Source of the DNA: Deltaproteobacteria bacterium
GTDB lineage: Bacteria > Myxococcota_A > Polyangia > Polyangiales > Ga0077539
Direction: 5' to 3'
Assembly: GCA_030694465.1 (NCBI GenBank)
Contig: JAUXYJ010000055.1
Coordinates: forward strand, 202,413-266,412
DNA length: 64,000 bases
Shown: positions 8,258-16,452 of the stretch, piece by piece
Numbering within the stretch: position 1 is the stretch's first letter
How the letters are laid out: every line of letters starts with the position of its first letter
Translations under genes and position numbers: made by a program
Notes under the pieces: model-generated
What the model was told of the DNA's origin: nothing
Database searches by the model: none
The model's input: only the letters and a program-made list of their open reading frames with translations

Positions 8258-9661
8258 GGTAGGCGGGATGGGAGTGCCCAGTCCACGGATGCGCAGGCGC
8301 CGGACACGAACGCGTTCACGCACCCTGCGCGCATAGGCGACCTCGTCCGCTGTGACGTAGTCAACATTGTAGACGCGCTCGCCCGGATCTGGCTCAAAGC
8401 GCGCACCATCGGAGAGCCTAAGCAGAATGAGTTGTGTCTCGGCTGAGCCATCCCGCATGCGCGAAGCAAACGCGATCCACCCACCGCCAAATTGCACATC
8501 AAGCCCGGTGTCCACAAAGGCTCCTAGCGGCATGGTCCAGAGGTTACGCGGAGCCCAGGCGGCGGGATCCACGGTGCGCTGCGCGACGCTGAGATGCTCG
8601 TACTCGCGCTGCTGTAGATCGCCTGCGAGGGGGCTGCGTTCGAACAGCAGAATCTGTTCGCCCATGATTTTGTACCCAGCGAAGCGACGTTCGCCTGTGG
8701 GATGATACATGCGCCGCGCTGGGAGGTTGTTTTCGATCACCCACAAGCTGTCGTCGTCGTACATGCCCGTCGCGCGATTAAACTCGGTCAACATGAACCA
8801 GGTCTGGTTCTCGATGATCTGCACCGCCGCGATTTCGCCACGAAGCTCGGCCGCACTGGCGAGCGACTCCATGCGCCCTGTGACAGCGCTGTTGCGATAG
8901 ACGTTGGTGCCTAGCGTCGTCGCCACCGAGCGATTCCAGTAGGTAAAGTAGGGGATCAACGCTCTTTCAAAGCGGGGCTCGTCCATCTCCACCACGCGCT
9001 CGCGCCACACGGGATCGTTGCTCGGCGGTCCGGTCAACACAAAGTGCACCAATCGATCCTGAGTGCGAGCACGCCATATGGACATGCCGAGATGCGATCC
9101 ACCCCACGAGATGTCGCTTGCCCAACAACCCTCCTGAGCAAATGGAGCGACCTCCCAAGCTGCAACAGGAGGACCGTCGACGTGGCTTACGACGATCAGG
9201 TCGCGGGTGTTTGCGGGCCCCTCGCGTCGATACGCGATCCAGAGCTGGCCATCGATTTCGTGCCCCAAAAACTCGAAGGTGAAGTGCCACGACCTTGGGT
9301 TGCGCCAGTCATCGACCATGTCGAGGCAGTCGGCGCGGTCGGTGCACGCACGCCATTGAATCGGTGGCGCTGCAAGTTCGGGGGAGTGCGCCATGCGCGC
9401 GTCGCATTCGCATGCGAAGGGCAGTCGTTGCCAGCGTTCGGGCGTCGCAGAGATCTCGGCGCATTGCGCGGCAAGGGCAGCTTCGTCGCGACCTGCGTCT
9501 TGACGCACGACGTCGCTCCGGGCGCTGTCAATGCGTGCATCGCGTGGCCCGGCGACGTCGCCGGAAGCCCCATCGATCGAAGCGTCTTGGATATTCGAAC
9601 CCACGCAACCGAGAAATCCAAGCGCGATGCAGAGCGCGGGGGCTAGTCGTCGAAGCGACAT
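8255..9661 (-). CDS. Lipoprotein of unknown function
   Basis: 468 residues from ATG 9661. A longer frame to 9901 is Arg/Pro-rich shadow of the protease gene. The signal peptide ends in the lipobox Gly-Phe-Leu-Gly-Cys. An Asp/Ala-rich spacer follows, then about 400 residues rich in Trp and aromatic residues with no recognisable catalytic motif; a beta-propeller-like fold is possible but unproven. The start lies 19 bases inside the 3' end of the protease gene, so the two are translationally coupled. Residues near the spacer are encoded by a copy of the window's palindrome (9549-9564), giving Ser-Gly-Asp-Val-Ala-Gly. Both genes of this operon lie between the two direct repeats. Confidence 0.75.
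   Translation of the reverse strand: MSLRRLAPALCIALGFLGCVGSNIQDASIDGASGDVAGPRDARIDSARSDVVRQDAGRDEAALAAQCAEISATPERWQRLPFACECDARMAHSPELAAPPIQWRACTDRADCLDMVDDWRNPRSWHFTFEFLGHEIDGQLWIAYRREGPANTRDLIVVSHVDGPPVAAWEVAPFAQEGCWASDISWGGSHLGMSIWRARTQDRLVHFVLTGPPSNDPVWRERVVEMDEPRFERALIPYFTYWNRSVATTLGTNVYRNSAVTGRMESLASAAELRGEIAAVQIIENQTWFMLTEFNRATGMYDDDSLWVIENNLPARRMYHPTGERRFAGYKIMGEQILLFERSPLAGDLQQREYEHLSVAQRTVDPAAWAPRNLWTMPLGAFVDTGLDVQFGGGWIAFASRMRDGSAETQLILLRLSDGARFEPDPGERVYNVDYVTADEVAYARRVRERVRVRRLRIRGLGTPIPPT
9549..9564. repeat. Palindromic element, copy b (inside coding sequence)
   Basis: Exact 16-bp core CCGGCGACGTCGCCGG. It lies in frame inside the lipoprotein gene, where it encodes the Ser-Gly-Asp-Val-Ala-Gly part of the low-complexity spacer after the signal peptide. 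Confidence 0.9.
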
Positions 9662-12492
9662 GATGCACCTCCATGGTCTGGCTCTGGGTCTGCGAAAGGG
9701 AGCCCTTCGCTCTCGAGCTGATCGCCTGTTTGCAGCAGCAGTGACACGCCCTGGCTGTCGACCGCGAGGTCCTCGCGTAGCGCACCACGGCGGATCCACG
9801 CATGACGAATCCGCATGCGATTTTGCAGGTCGATATGTTGCACAAGCGTCGTTGCAGTTCGACCGGTTTGACTGCGCGCGACCAGCATGGTGCCGTCCCA
9901 AGCCGCGGCGAGGCTCCAGCGGTTGGCGTGAGGATCAAGCCAGCGACCGATCTGGCGCACCATGCCAGAGCGAAGATCAATCTCAAGCCAACGGATCCAA
10001 GGTGTTCGTGGTGTCTCGCGATCCAACACGTGCATCGAGCCCTCGGCCGTGTTGAGCGTCGCGGCTTCGACGAGGGTGGGCAGCGCTTTGCCATGAAGCG
10101 CGAGGTCACGTCGGAGGAGCGTGACCGGATCGATCACGACGATCTCTGTCGAGGGCTCACCGTTGGAGCTGCCCACAAAGTACACACCTCGCAGACCGGC
10201 CACCGTGGTGTAGAGCGCCCGGACTGAGGGGCTGCGAGTTGGAGACCTTCGCGCCACGCGCTGCAGCGAATCTTGCGACGGATCGATGCGTTGGGTCAGC
10301 TGTCCGTCACGCACATCAAGACGTGCCGCGAGCTCGAACGAGCCCTCGATACGGATCGCAACGAGCGCTGGGGCATCGGTTGTCGCGCGTGCCGGAGAGT
10401 CTTGCGGCGCGATCCAGCGAAGCGACGAATCCCGTAGGAGGGCCGCGACAGAGGCGTCGGTCTGGCTCGAAAAATCGATGTCTCCGGTGGCGAGATGCAC
10501 TCCGATGTGCGTCGCATCGACTGCAAGTCTAGGCAGCGGAAAAGTCCCTTCGCACACTGGACAAAGGGGCTCAGGCACACGCCAAAACACCCGAGGCGAG
10601 ATGAGATCTCGCAAGATCACGCGAGAGATCAACGAGGGCGATTGCACAAAGGTGCCAGAGAGGTAGTGGCTGCGAAGCGAATACAAGAAGGGTGTGCTTT
10701 CAACGTCGCGAATCCCCGGATCATCAAATTCTACCGTCGCCATGTGCGTCCAAAAGACCCCGCGTAGCGTGCCTAATGGATCAATGGAGGTTGGAGGCGC
10801 ATCGGGGATTGGCTGCACAAATCGCCGCACATCCGCGATGAGATTCCAAAACACTTGTGCGTTGCGAGGTGAGCCATTTCGCACGAGCGGGCCCATTCGG
10901 AGCCTCACGGGAATCTCGCGCACACCGCTGGGCGCGGTCGGGTCCGTAGTCGTACATGCGCCCCCCGAGAGACACATTTGGATCTGGCTCCAACCCACCA
11001 ACGGAAAGCCAGCTGTCAGCAACTTGCTTGCGTTGAACTCGTCACGCCCGGTGACAATAGGATTGCCCAGTCGACAACGAAATATTTCGTTGATTGAGCA
11101 AGCTCTGCGCGAAATCGCCGTGTTTATTGCGTTGTCACACCGACAGAAACGATAAGCCGGGAGCGCATGCCCTGGGATGATCGCAGTGCCTTCGCTTGCC
11201 ACAACGCGGGTGGTCAACGCGACATTGGTGCCGAGCGTCGCCGAACCGAGCTGTTGAGAGCGGTTCGCACGATCCGAGCGCGGGACGGGCACGGGGTCGC
11301 AAGTGTCGCCAAACTGCCGCTGTTCGTGTGAGATTTCGGCGTCTTCGTTGCTGTTCTCGTTGTCTGGACTTCGCAGTCCCGCGCAGAGATCGCATGCGTC
11401 GCCAATACCGTCCCCATCCGAGTCAAGCTGGCTCAAATTGGGCACCTCGGGACAGTTGTCGCGTCCGTTTCCGTTGGTTGAGATTCCGTCGCAATCGGGA
11501 TCTTCTTCGTCCACTGCACAGCCCTGCGTTCCGCGGACACAGCAGCTGGGGTTGATGCGGTCGCGGGCACCCAGTAAAACGTTTGGATCGCCGTTGCGGG
11601 ACGGATCTGCGATTTGCATCACGAAGGCGCCGTTGCTTGTGGGAGTGCCGTCGTTCTCAAGGGTCGCATCGCGAGTGCGACCGTCGTTGCTCACGACCGA
11701 GTGCACGCCCAGAAGCCTCCGTTGCCCCTCGATACGGGCCAGCGTGGCCCCTCCCGAGTCACCCGTTGTCCCGCGTTGGCTCGGGTTGCCGAAAATCACA
11801 TCGTACGAGCGCAGAACCTCACCACGACTGCCGAGCTGCTCGACACCCTCTACAGTGGCCTCTGCACGTCGCCGATTGTTGATCACCCGAAGGTTCGGAT
11901 TAGCGCTCGCTAGGCCCCAGCCAACGTACTCAACAGCCACGCCACGCCACGCGGACGGAGACCACGGCAGGCCTGATGGGCCTGTGAGAATCGGCGCGAT
12001 AGGATTGAGCTGCACGTCCGTGGGATTTTCAGCCACGTCGCGCGAGAGGCTTCGGTCCAATTCAAGAATTGCGAGGTCGTGATAGGGCTGGAGTGATCCG
12101 AAGTCTGCAAGCTCACCGCACCCGCGAACAAACTCTCCCACGCGTCCAGGTTCGCGCGAGCGCATCGCCTGGGGATGCACCCAACATCGTCGTGCGAGGG
12201 CTCGCCGGTCGGCTAAACGGGGCGGCTCGTTGAACGAAGTCTCGGGGTCCCCAGCGTTCAGGATCTCAAGCAGGACCGCATTTGAACCCAGGCGAGTCTC
12301 CACGGTCACGCAGTGCGCTGCAGTGAGCACCAAGCGAGGTGAAATCAGCGTCCCCGAGCACTGCCCCACCGCCGGTCCCTGCCGCAGTCGAACGCGAACC
12401 ACCGCAGTGTTCACCGCATCGATCGAAGCCCCCTGCTCGGTTAGCAGGTTCTCACTTCGGACACCCACAGCACCCTCTGGCGAGCACGCCAT
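9643..12492 (-). CDS. Secreted trypsin-like serine protease with thrombospondin type 3 repeats; start apparently out of frame
   Basis: 949 residues from ATG 12492. Trypsin triad: His60 (TAAHC), Asp139 (HDLAIL) and Ser246 (GDSGG). Calcium-binding thrombospondin type 3 repeats lie at about 320-395 (DSDGDGIGDACD), followed by some 550 residues without a known domain. ATG 12492 falls in the middle of a lipoprotein signal: the codons before it read Leu-Trp-Thr-Leu-Leu-Leu, completing lipobox Leu-Leu-Met-Ala-Cys. No in-frame ATG, GTG or TTG exists farther upstream before the stop near 12600. An ATG at 12590 with AGGGG ahead of it is in another frame, and the CTTGA x4 tract at 12528-12547 lies between. 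With three copies the frames join. This is therefore either a phase-off allele or a sequencing slip. Confidence 0.85.
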   Translation of the reverse strand: MACSPEGAVGVRSENLLTEQGASIDAVNTAVVRVRLRQGPAVGQCSGTLISPRLVLTAAHCVTVETRLGSNAVLLEILNAGDPETSFNEPPRLADRRALARRCWVHPQAMRSREPGRVGEFVRGCGELADFGSLQPYHDLAILELDRSLSRDVAENPTDVQLNPIAPILTGPSGLPWSPSAWRGVAVEYVGWGLASANPNLRVINNRRRAEATVEGVEQLGSRGEVLRSYDVIFGNPSQRGTTGDSGGATLARIEGQRRLLGVHSVVSNDGRTRDATLENDGTPTSNGAFVMQIADPSRNGDPNVLLGARDRINPSCCVRGTQGCAVDEEDPDCDGISTNGNGRDNCPEVPNLSQLDSDGDGIGDACDLCAGLRSPDNENSNEDAEISHEQRQFGDTCDPVPVPRSDRANRSQQLGSATLGTNVALTTRVVASEGTAIIPGHALPAYRFCRCDNAINTAISRRACSINEIFRCRLGNPIVTGRDEFNASKLLTAGFPLVGWSQIQMCLSGGACTTTDPTAPSGVREIPVRLRMGPLVRNGSPRNAQVFWNLIADVRRFVQPIPDAPPTSIDPLGTLRGVFWTHMATVEFDDPGIRDVESTPFLYSLRSHYLSGTFVQSPSLISRVILRDLISPRVFWRVPEPLCPVCEGTFPLPRLAVDATHIGVHLATGDIDFSSQTDASVAALLRDSSLRWIAPQDSPARATTDAPALVAIRIEGSFELAARLDVRDGQLTQRIDPSQDSLQRVARRSPTRSPSVRALYTTVAGLRGVYFVGSSNGEPSTEIVVIDPVTLLRRDLALHGKALPTLVEAATLNTAEGSMHVLDRETPRTPWIRWLEIDLRSGMVRQIGRWLDPHANRWSLAAAWDGTMLVARSQTGRTATTLVQHIDLQNRMRIRHAWIRRGALREDLAVDSQGVSLLLQTGDQLESEGLPFADPEPDHGGASCRFDD

Positions 12493-12527
12493 CAGCAGCA
12501 GCGTCCAAAGACCGATCGCTGGACGAG

Positions 12528-12547
12528 CTTGACTTGACTTGACTTGA
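12528..12547. repeat. CTTGA x4 simple sequence repeat in the signal-peptide region
   Basis: Four perfect tandem copies of the pentamer, read TCAAG on the coding strand. They sit between the candidate start ATG 12590 and the lipobox of the protease. A change of one unit shifts frame by five bases. Three or six copies would place ATG 12590 in frame with the protease, while four copies do not. The tract is the only clear short tandem repeat of this kind at a gene start in the window. Confidence 0.9.
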
Positions 12548-12751
12548 CGCCTCTTCGAGCGTCGAAACCAATGGGCTGCATACCTCTCATCAATCCCCTA
12601 CTTTCGTGTGTTGCGAGCGGGCATCGGGCAGGGTTTCAACTTGAGAAACCGTGTTGATCCAATTGGCAACGCTTGATCGCACCATGGGCGATAACTGATT
12701 GTCAAAGCGACCAGACGGGACACTGCCTTCTCGGACTGATCAACGCGCGCC

Positions 12752-12847
12752 AAGAGCTCGATCGTGGTCCCGAGCTTCAGGGTCGCCGAGATGACCGTCG
12801 CGGGGAGCTGAGCGAGGGGTGTACCCGGCGACGTCGCCGGGTCTCTA
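12752..12847. repeat. Direct repeat copy 2, orphan tldE 3' fragment
   Basis: Carries the last codons and stop of tldE without the rest of the gene, then the same palindrome and the GTCTCTA tail. It lies between the protease promoter region and the end of the M15 peptidase gene, whose TAG stop it supplies. Compare with 8161-8257. Confidence 0.95.
12823..12842. repeat. Palindromic element, copy c (perfect 20 bp)
   Basis: Same 20-bp palindrome as at 8233-8252, here as part of the second direct repeat, just past the 3' end of the leftward M15 peptidase gene. Confidence 0.9.
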
Positions 12848-14500
12848 CCTGGGCGGGAGAGCGTCGTTGGGACTCGCGGCGCGCTGCGCTCGCTGTCGCT
12901 CTCGGCGGTAGCGATCTCGGTGCGCGACCACGCATGCGAGCGCGAGCCCCGCTGTCAGGGCACTGGTGCGTGTGTGTGCTTGAGGCATGGCGCTCACGCG
13001 ACAACCGCAGCCAGCCTCGCTGATAGCGGGTCGACTGCCATCTGCCATCGCGTCGTTTCTCTGTGAAATCACAGACGAATCTTCAGTGGTCCCTGCATCG
13101 GTTCCGGCGTCTGGGTCTTCTGCGGGCGGCTCTTCTTCGGGGGGGATCTCTTCGACGTCGTCCCCACCATCGCCACCATCGCCACCATCGTTTGCGCTCG
13201 CGTCGGCCGCGCCTGCGTCTCGAGACCCCGCGACACACAGAGGCGAGCCCCCTACGTCGCCACAGATTTGCCCCGCGGGGCAGGCTCGAAGGTTGCTTAG
13301 CGTGCCCACCGCGGTGCAGCTCGCGCGGCGCCCGTCGGGAAGGCAAATCTCGTGTGCGCTTGGCCGCTCTCGCGCGTTCGCTACGCAAAACACAGAGACA
13401 CACCGGGGCGCGGTGGTCCCCGCGGTCGAGCAATAGTGCGCAAACGCGCCGCAGTCATCCGCGCGGCTGATGGCGCCGTTGTAGCAGTGCGCGATGTAGC
13501 GATCGTCGACGCAGATCGTGGGCGTGCCTGTGGTCGGACACACCCTCGGCGCGCAGTGTGCTGTGCCGCCGGTCATGCTGCACGCTTGCCCGCTTGGGCA
13601 GTCGCTGGTCGTGGGCTGTCCATTGCGGTCGCAGTGGAGCATCTTGCCGCCCGAGATCCAGCAGCCGTTGTGTGCCTCGGGGACATCGCGCGCGTTGTCG
13701 ACGCAGAAGATCGAGACGCAGTGCGCGTCGGTGCGCGCTCGCCCCGCGGTCGAACAATACGCAGCAAATGCCCCGCAATCCGCAGGAGTCGCGGCTCCGT
13801 TGCGGCACGTCGCGAGCGTGCGCTCGTTGATGCACACCGAGGCAGCGCCGGTCGCGGGACAGGTGCCAAACACACACCGAACACCCATCGTGTCGTTGAC
13901 ACAGCGCGCGCCGTACGAGCCACATTCGCCGCGTCGGCACGCGCTGTCGATGAGCGTGTCGCCGTCTTCGCAGCGCGGGGTACATGTCACCGCGCCACGA
14001 AACTCCCAGTGCCAAATCTCAGACGGAACCGTGCGGATAAAACCGTAGCGACCGCCGTTGCTCGTGAGCCACGCATACACGCCACCGGAGCTTGTATTGA
14101 GATCCAGCGCGAGGCCGCTCTGGTGGTTGGAGTAGCCGGGGCGCGCGGCGAGGTTTCCGGTGCCTGCGAGGTATCTTCGATAGAGCTCTTGCTGCTCGGC
14201 CATCGTGCGAAATCCGCTGACGATCGAGATCGAGACCCCTGCAGAACGTGCGGCGGATTGCATGCGAAGGTACGCCTCGGCGGTGTGCACTTCGACCGGC
14301 CTGCCGTCGACACGCGCGACACAAATCGTCCGCGGGACACCCGACACGTACCCTTGTGCGCTGGTGCAGCTCAGCAGATTGAGCACCGAGGTGCCCACGG
14401 TGGGATCGGCCTCGTCGACCGGCGCGCAGCCCGCGACCGTGAGCAGCGCGAGGACCCCATATCGCGAAACGAGCAGCCAATTGTCAGCGAATCGAAGCAT
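12845..14500 (-). CDS. M15 D-Ala-D-Ala carboxypeptidase-like lipoprotein with Cys-rich repeats and MYXO-CTERM-like tail
   Basis: 551 residues from ATG 14500, preceded by AAGGAG. The N-terminus is a lipoprotein signal ending Thr-Val-Ala-Gly-Cys25. Residues about 70-170 form an M15B/VanY domain: SGFRT..EQ, SNH126QSGLALD133L and WH164WE166F supply the zinc ligands and the general base. Cys-rich modules with repeated DCGAFA.YCSTAG, FCV.NAR and CP.GQ.C patterns follow, then an acidic Gly/Asp/Glu/Pro linker. The end reads Gly-Cys-Gly-Cys-Arg, a hydrophobic stretch and an Arg-rich tail, which matches the MYXO-CTERM sorting layout. It probably trims peptidoglycan from the cell surface, of self or of prey. 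Confidence 0.85.
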   Translation of the reverse strand: MLRFADNWLLVSRYGVLALLTVAGCAPVDEADPTVGTSVLNLLSCTSAQGYVSGVPRTICVARVDGRPVEVHTAEAYLRMQSAARSAGVSISIVSGFRTMAEQQELYRRYLAGTGNLAARPGYSNHQSGLALDLNTSSGGVYAWLTSNGGRYGFIRTVPSEIWHWEFRGAVTCTPRCEDGDTLIDSACRRGECGSYGARCVNDTMGVRCVFGTCPATGAASVCINERTLATCRNGAATPADCGAFAAYCSTAGRARTDAHCVSIFCVDNARDVPEAHNGCWISGGKMLHCDRNGQPTTSDCPSGQACSMTGGTAHCAPRVCPTTGTPTICVDDRYIAHCYNGAISRADDCGAFAHYCSTAGTTAPRCVSVFCVANARERPSAHEICLPDGRRASCTAVGTLSNLRACPAGQICGDVGGSPLCVAGSRDAGAADASANDGGDGGDGGDDVEEIPPEEEPPAEDPDAGTDAGTTEDSSVISQRNDAMADGSRPAISEAGCGCRVSAMPQAHTRTSALTAGLALACVVAHRDRYRRERQRAQRAASPNDALPPR

Positions 14501-14846
14501 CGGGTCACTCCTTGGTGCCTCTTGGCACAATGCACACGAGGCAATGGGCGTACTCGGTGTGGGCGCGTCGAGACCGCGCAAATGGGGTACACGGCCAGCC
14601 GCAGAATCTTCTCGGTTTGCGAACCGGTTCACAAGCTCGCGCGAGATATCCGTTTAAGAATCCAGGGAGTTCTTGTGAGCACTTGCGCAGAGTGACCCAC
14701 CGGAGTGCGTGACTTGATGGGGAGAGGTCCTCGCTCTGATCCCCCGGTGGCCTCGCGGCGCCGTTGTACGTGTGCCCGCAAACGAGGGGCAAGAGCACAC
14801 CGAGCATTCTCCCGGTTGCACCCGGCGACGTCGCCGGGTCGGGCTC
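14501..14846. other. Intergenic region without a gene
   Basis: 346 bases between the leftward O-methyltransferase and the leftward M15 gene. It contains palindromic element copy d and should hold the M15 promoter. Short frames here look like chance products of high GC content. I see no RNA gene or other repeat. Confidence 0.6.
14820..14839. repeat. Palindromic element, copy d (perfect 20 bp)
   Basis: ACCCGGCGACGTCGCCGGGT, eight bases past the stop of the leftward O-methyltransferase gene, a position suited to transcript-end folding. Confidence 0.9.
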
Positions 14847-15548
14847 TCACCGCCGCACGCCCACGGCCAGACCCTCGTTGGTCGGGATCATGGACGCTTT
14901 AAACCGCGTGTCTCTCCCGAGCTTCTCGAGGGTCTCGCGGATGGCGAGCACTTCGGCCGGCCGTGGGGCCTTGTCGGGGTCACGCAGGTGGCCCCACGCG
15001 AAGGCGTTATCGAACGCGACGATGCCACCCGTGGTGAGGTTTTTGGCTGCCCATTCGAGGTAGCGCGGGTAGTTCTCTTTGTCTGCGTCGACGAAGACAA
15101 AGTCCACCGGGGTGAGCACGTTCTCGAGGAGGTCGAGGGCAGGGCCCACGTGCATCGCGAGGGTGATCGGTGGGCACGCGCGGGTGAGATGCTCGAGCGC
15201 GAAGTGCGCGCGGTCTACGTCGAGCTCCATGCAATCGAGCAGGGCGCCGGGCTCAAGCGCGCGGGCGATCCACAGGGCCGAGTAGCCACCGAGGGTCCCG
15301 ATCTCGACCGCACGTCTTGCGCGGGTCGCGCGCACGAGGGTCGACAAGATCTGCCCATCCATTGGCGTGATCGCGATGGGCGGAAACCCGAGCTTCTTGC
15401 TTCCGTCACGGATCGCGATCAGGTGCTCGTCTTCGGGCCCGAAGAGCGCAACGCAAAACTGCTCCATCGCGTCGTCAAAGTACCGCGTGTCTTTCACGGT
15501 AAACGGGCTCGGCGGCTTGGACTTGGGGCGCGGGATCTGTGTGCTCAC
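14847..15548 (-). CDS. SAM-dependent O-methyltransferase, COMT/CCoAOMT type
   Basis: 233 residues from GTG 15548, which has GGAG about eight bases ahead; codons upstream of it look non-coding. The SAM-binding segment VEIGTLGGYSALWIARAL and the VDFVFVDADKENYPRYLEWA metal/SAM segment are classic for the cation-dependent catechol/caffeoyl-CoA O-methyltransferase family (Methyltransf_3). FDNAFAWG follows, as in bacterial members. The substrate is unknown; bacterial homologues methylate catechol-like small molecules. It is divergent from coaX, with a 115-base gap. Confidence 0.85.
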   Translation of the reverse strand: MSTQIPRPKSKPPSPFTVKDTRYFDDAMEQFCVALFGPEDEHLIAIRDGSKKLGFPPIAITPMDGQILSTLVRATRARRAVEIGTLGGYSALWIARALEPGALLDCMELDVDRAHFALEHLTRACPPITLAMHVGPALDLLENVLTPVDFVFVDADKENYPRYLEWAAKNLTTGGIVAFDNAFAWGHLRDPDKAPRPAEVLAIRETLEKLGRDTRFKASMIPTNEGLAVGVRR

Positions 15549-15663
15549 GGCAAATGCTCCATCGGTTCGGCAGTGGCGTATCCCACACGCAAGCTTCGCA
15601 TGGATGCCACGCGTGTTCGCTCGCAATCTCTCGCGCAAAGTGCAGTATGTTCGGCGCAGCGCA

Positions 15664-16452
15664 ATGCTCTTAGCGATGGACGTCGGCAACACCAACACGG
15701 TCTTTGGGATCTACCGCGGCGCGCAGCTCATCAAGCATTTTCGCATTGAATCTGTACGCACAAAGACCGCCGACGAGTACGGCGTCCTGGTCGAAAACCT
15801 CTTGTCGCGCTTGTCACTCGCGGGCGACGAAGTGAGCGCCGCGATCGTAGCGAGCACTGTTCCTTCGCTGGGCGAGACCTTCGTGCGGATGTTGCGCACG
15901 TACTTCGAAATTGAGCCCGTCGTGGTAGGCCCTGGGTTGCGCACCGGGATGCCCATTTTGTACGAGCCACCGCGCGACGTGGGCCCGGACCGAATCGTCA
16001 ACGCGGTCGCAGCGTTTGAGCGCCTACAGTCTGCGTGCATCGTGGTGGACTTTGGCACCGCGACCACCTTCGACGTGGTCAGTCCGCGAGGAGAATTCCT
16101 CGGTGGAATCATCGCTCCGGGGCTCCAGGTCGCCGCCGAGGCGCTCTTTACGCGTGCGGCCAAGCTGCCCCGCGTCGAGCTCGCCTGCCCTCCCAAGACC
16201 CTCGGCAAAAACACCGTCCACGCCATGCAGAGCGGGCTGGTCTACGGCCACGCCGCCCTCGTCGATGGGCTCGTCACACGCCTCATGCGCGAGGTGAGCT
16301 TTGACCCCATCCGCGTGATCGCGACGGGGGGCTACGCGCAGCTCATCGCGCCCTTGTCCGAGCGCATCGAGTCCGTCGATGTGTGGCTCACGCTCGATGG
16401 CCTACGGATCTTGTACGAGCGCAACCGCGGCGGACACGACGGCGCGCGATGA
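15664..16452 (+). CDS. coaX: Type III pantothenate kinase
   Basis: 262 residues, the usual family length. MDVGNTNT near the N-terminus is the phosphate-binding loop. DVGPDRIVNAVAA, DFGTATTFDVV and GGIIAPGLQ are the other CoaX signatures. It catalyses the first step of coenzyme A synthesis. ATG 15664 is chosen because the family begins just before DVGNT; the preceding frame is non-coding. The stop overlaps the start of the FecCD permease gene as ATGA. Confidence 0.95.
   Translation: MLLAMDVGNTNTVFGIYRGAQLIKHFRIESVRTKTADEYGVLVENLLSRLSLAGDEVSAAIVASTVPSLGETFVRMLRTYFEIEPVVVGPGLRTGMPILYEPPRDVGPDRIVNAVAAFERLQSACIVVDFGTATTFDVVSPRGEFLGGIIAPGLQVAAEALFTRAAKLPRVELACPPKTLGKNTVHAMQSGLVYGHAALVDGLVTRLMREVSFDPIRVIATGGYAQLIAPLSERIESVDVWLTLDGLRILYERNRGGHDGAR

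Noticed and set aside
13140-13200. Triplet-rich repeats (CGCCACCAT and similar) suggesting a CRISPR or microsatellite
   Set aside because: They encode the Asp-Gly-Gly linker of the M15 lipoprotein; units are in frame and imperfect, with no spacer structure.
14505-14807. Short leftward frame in the gap upstream of the M15 gene
   Set aside because: No ribosome binding site or recognisable sequence; it runs close to the M15 start codon and looks like chance.
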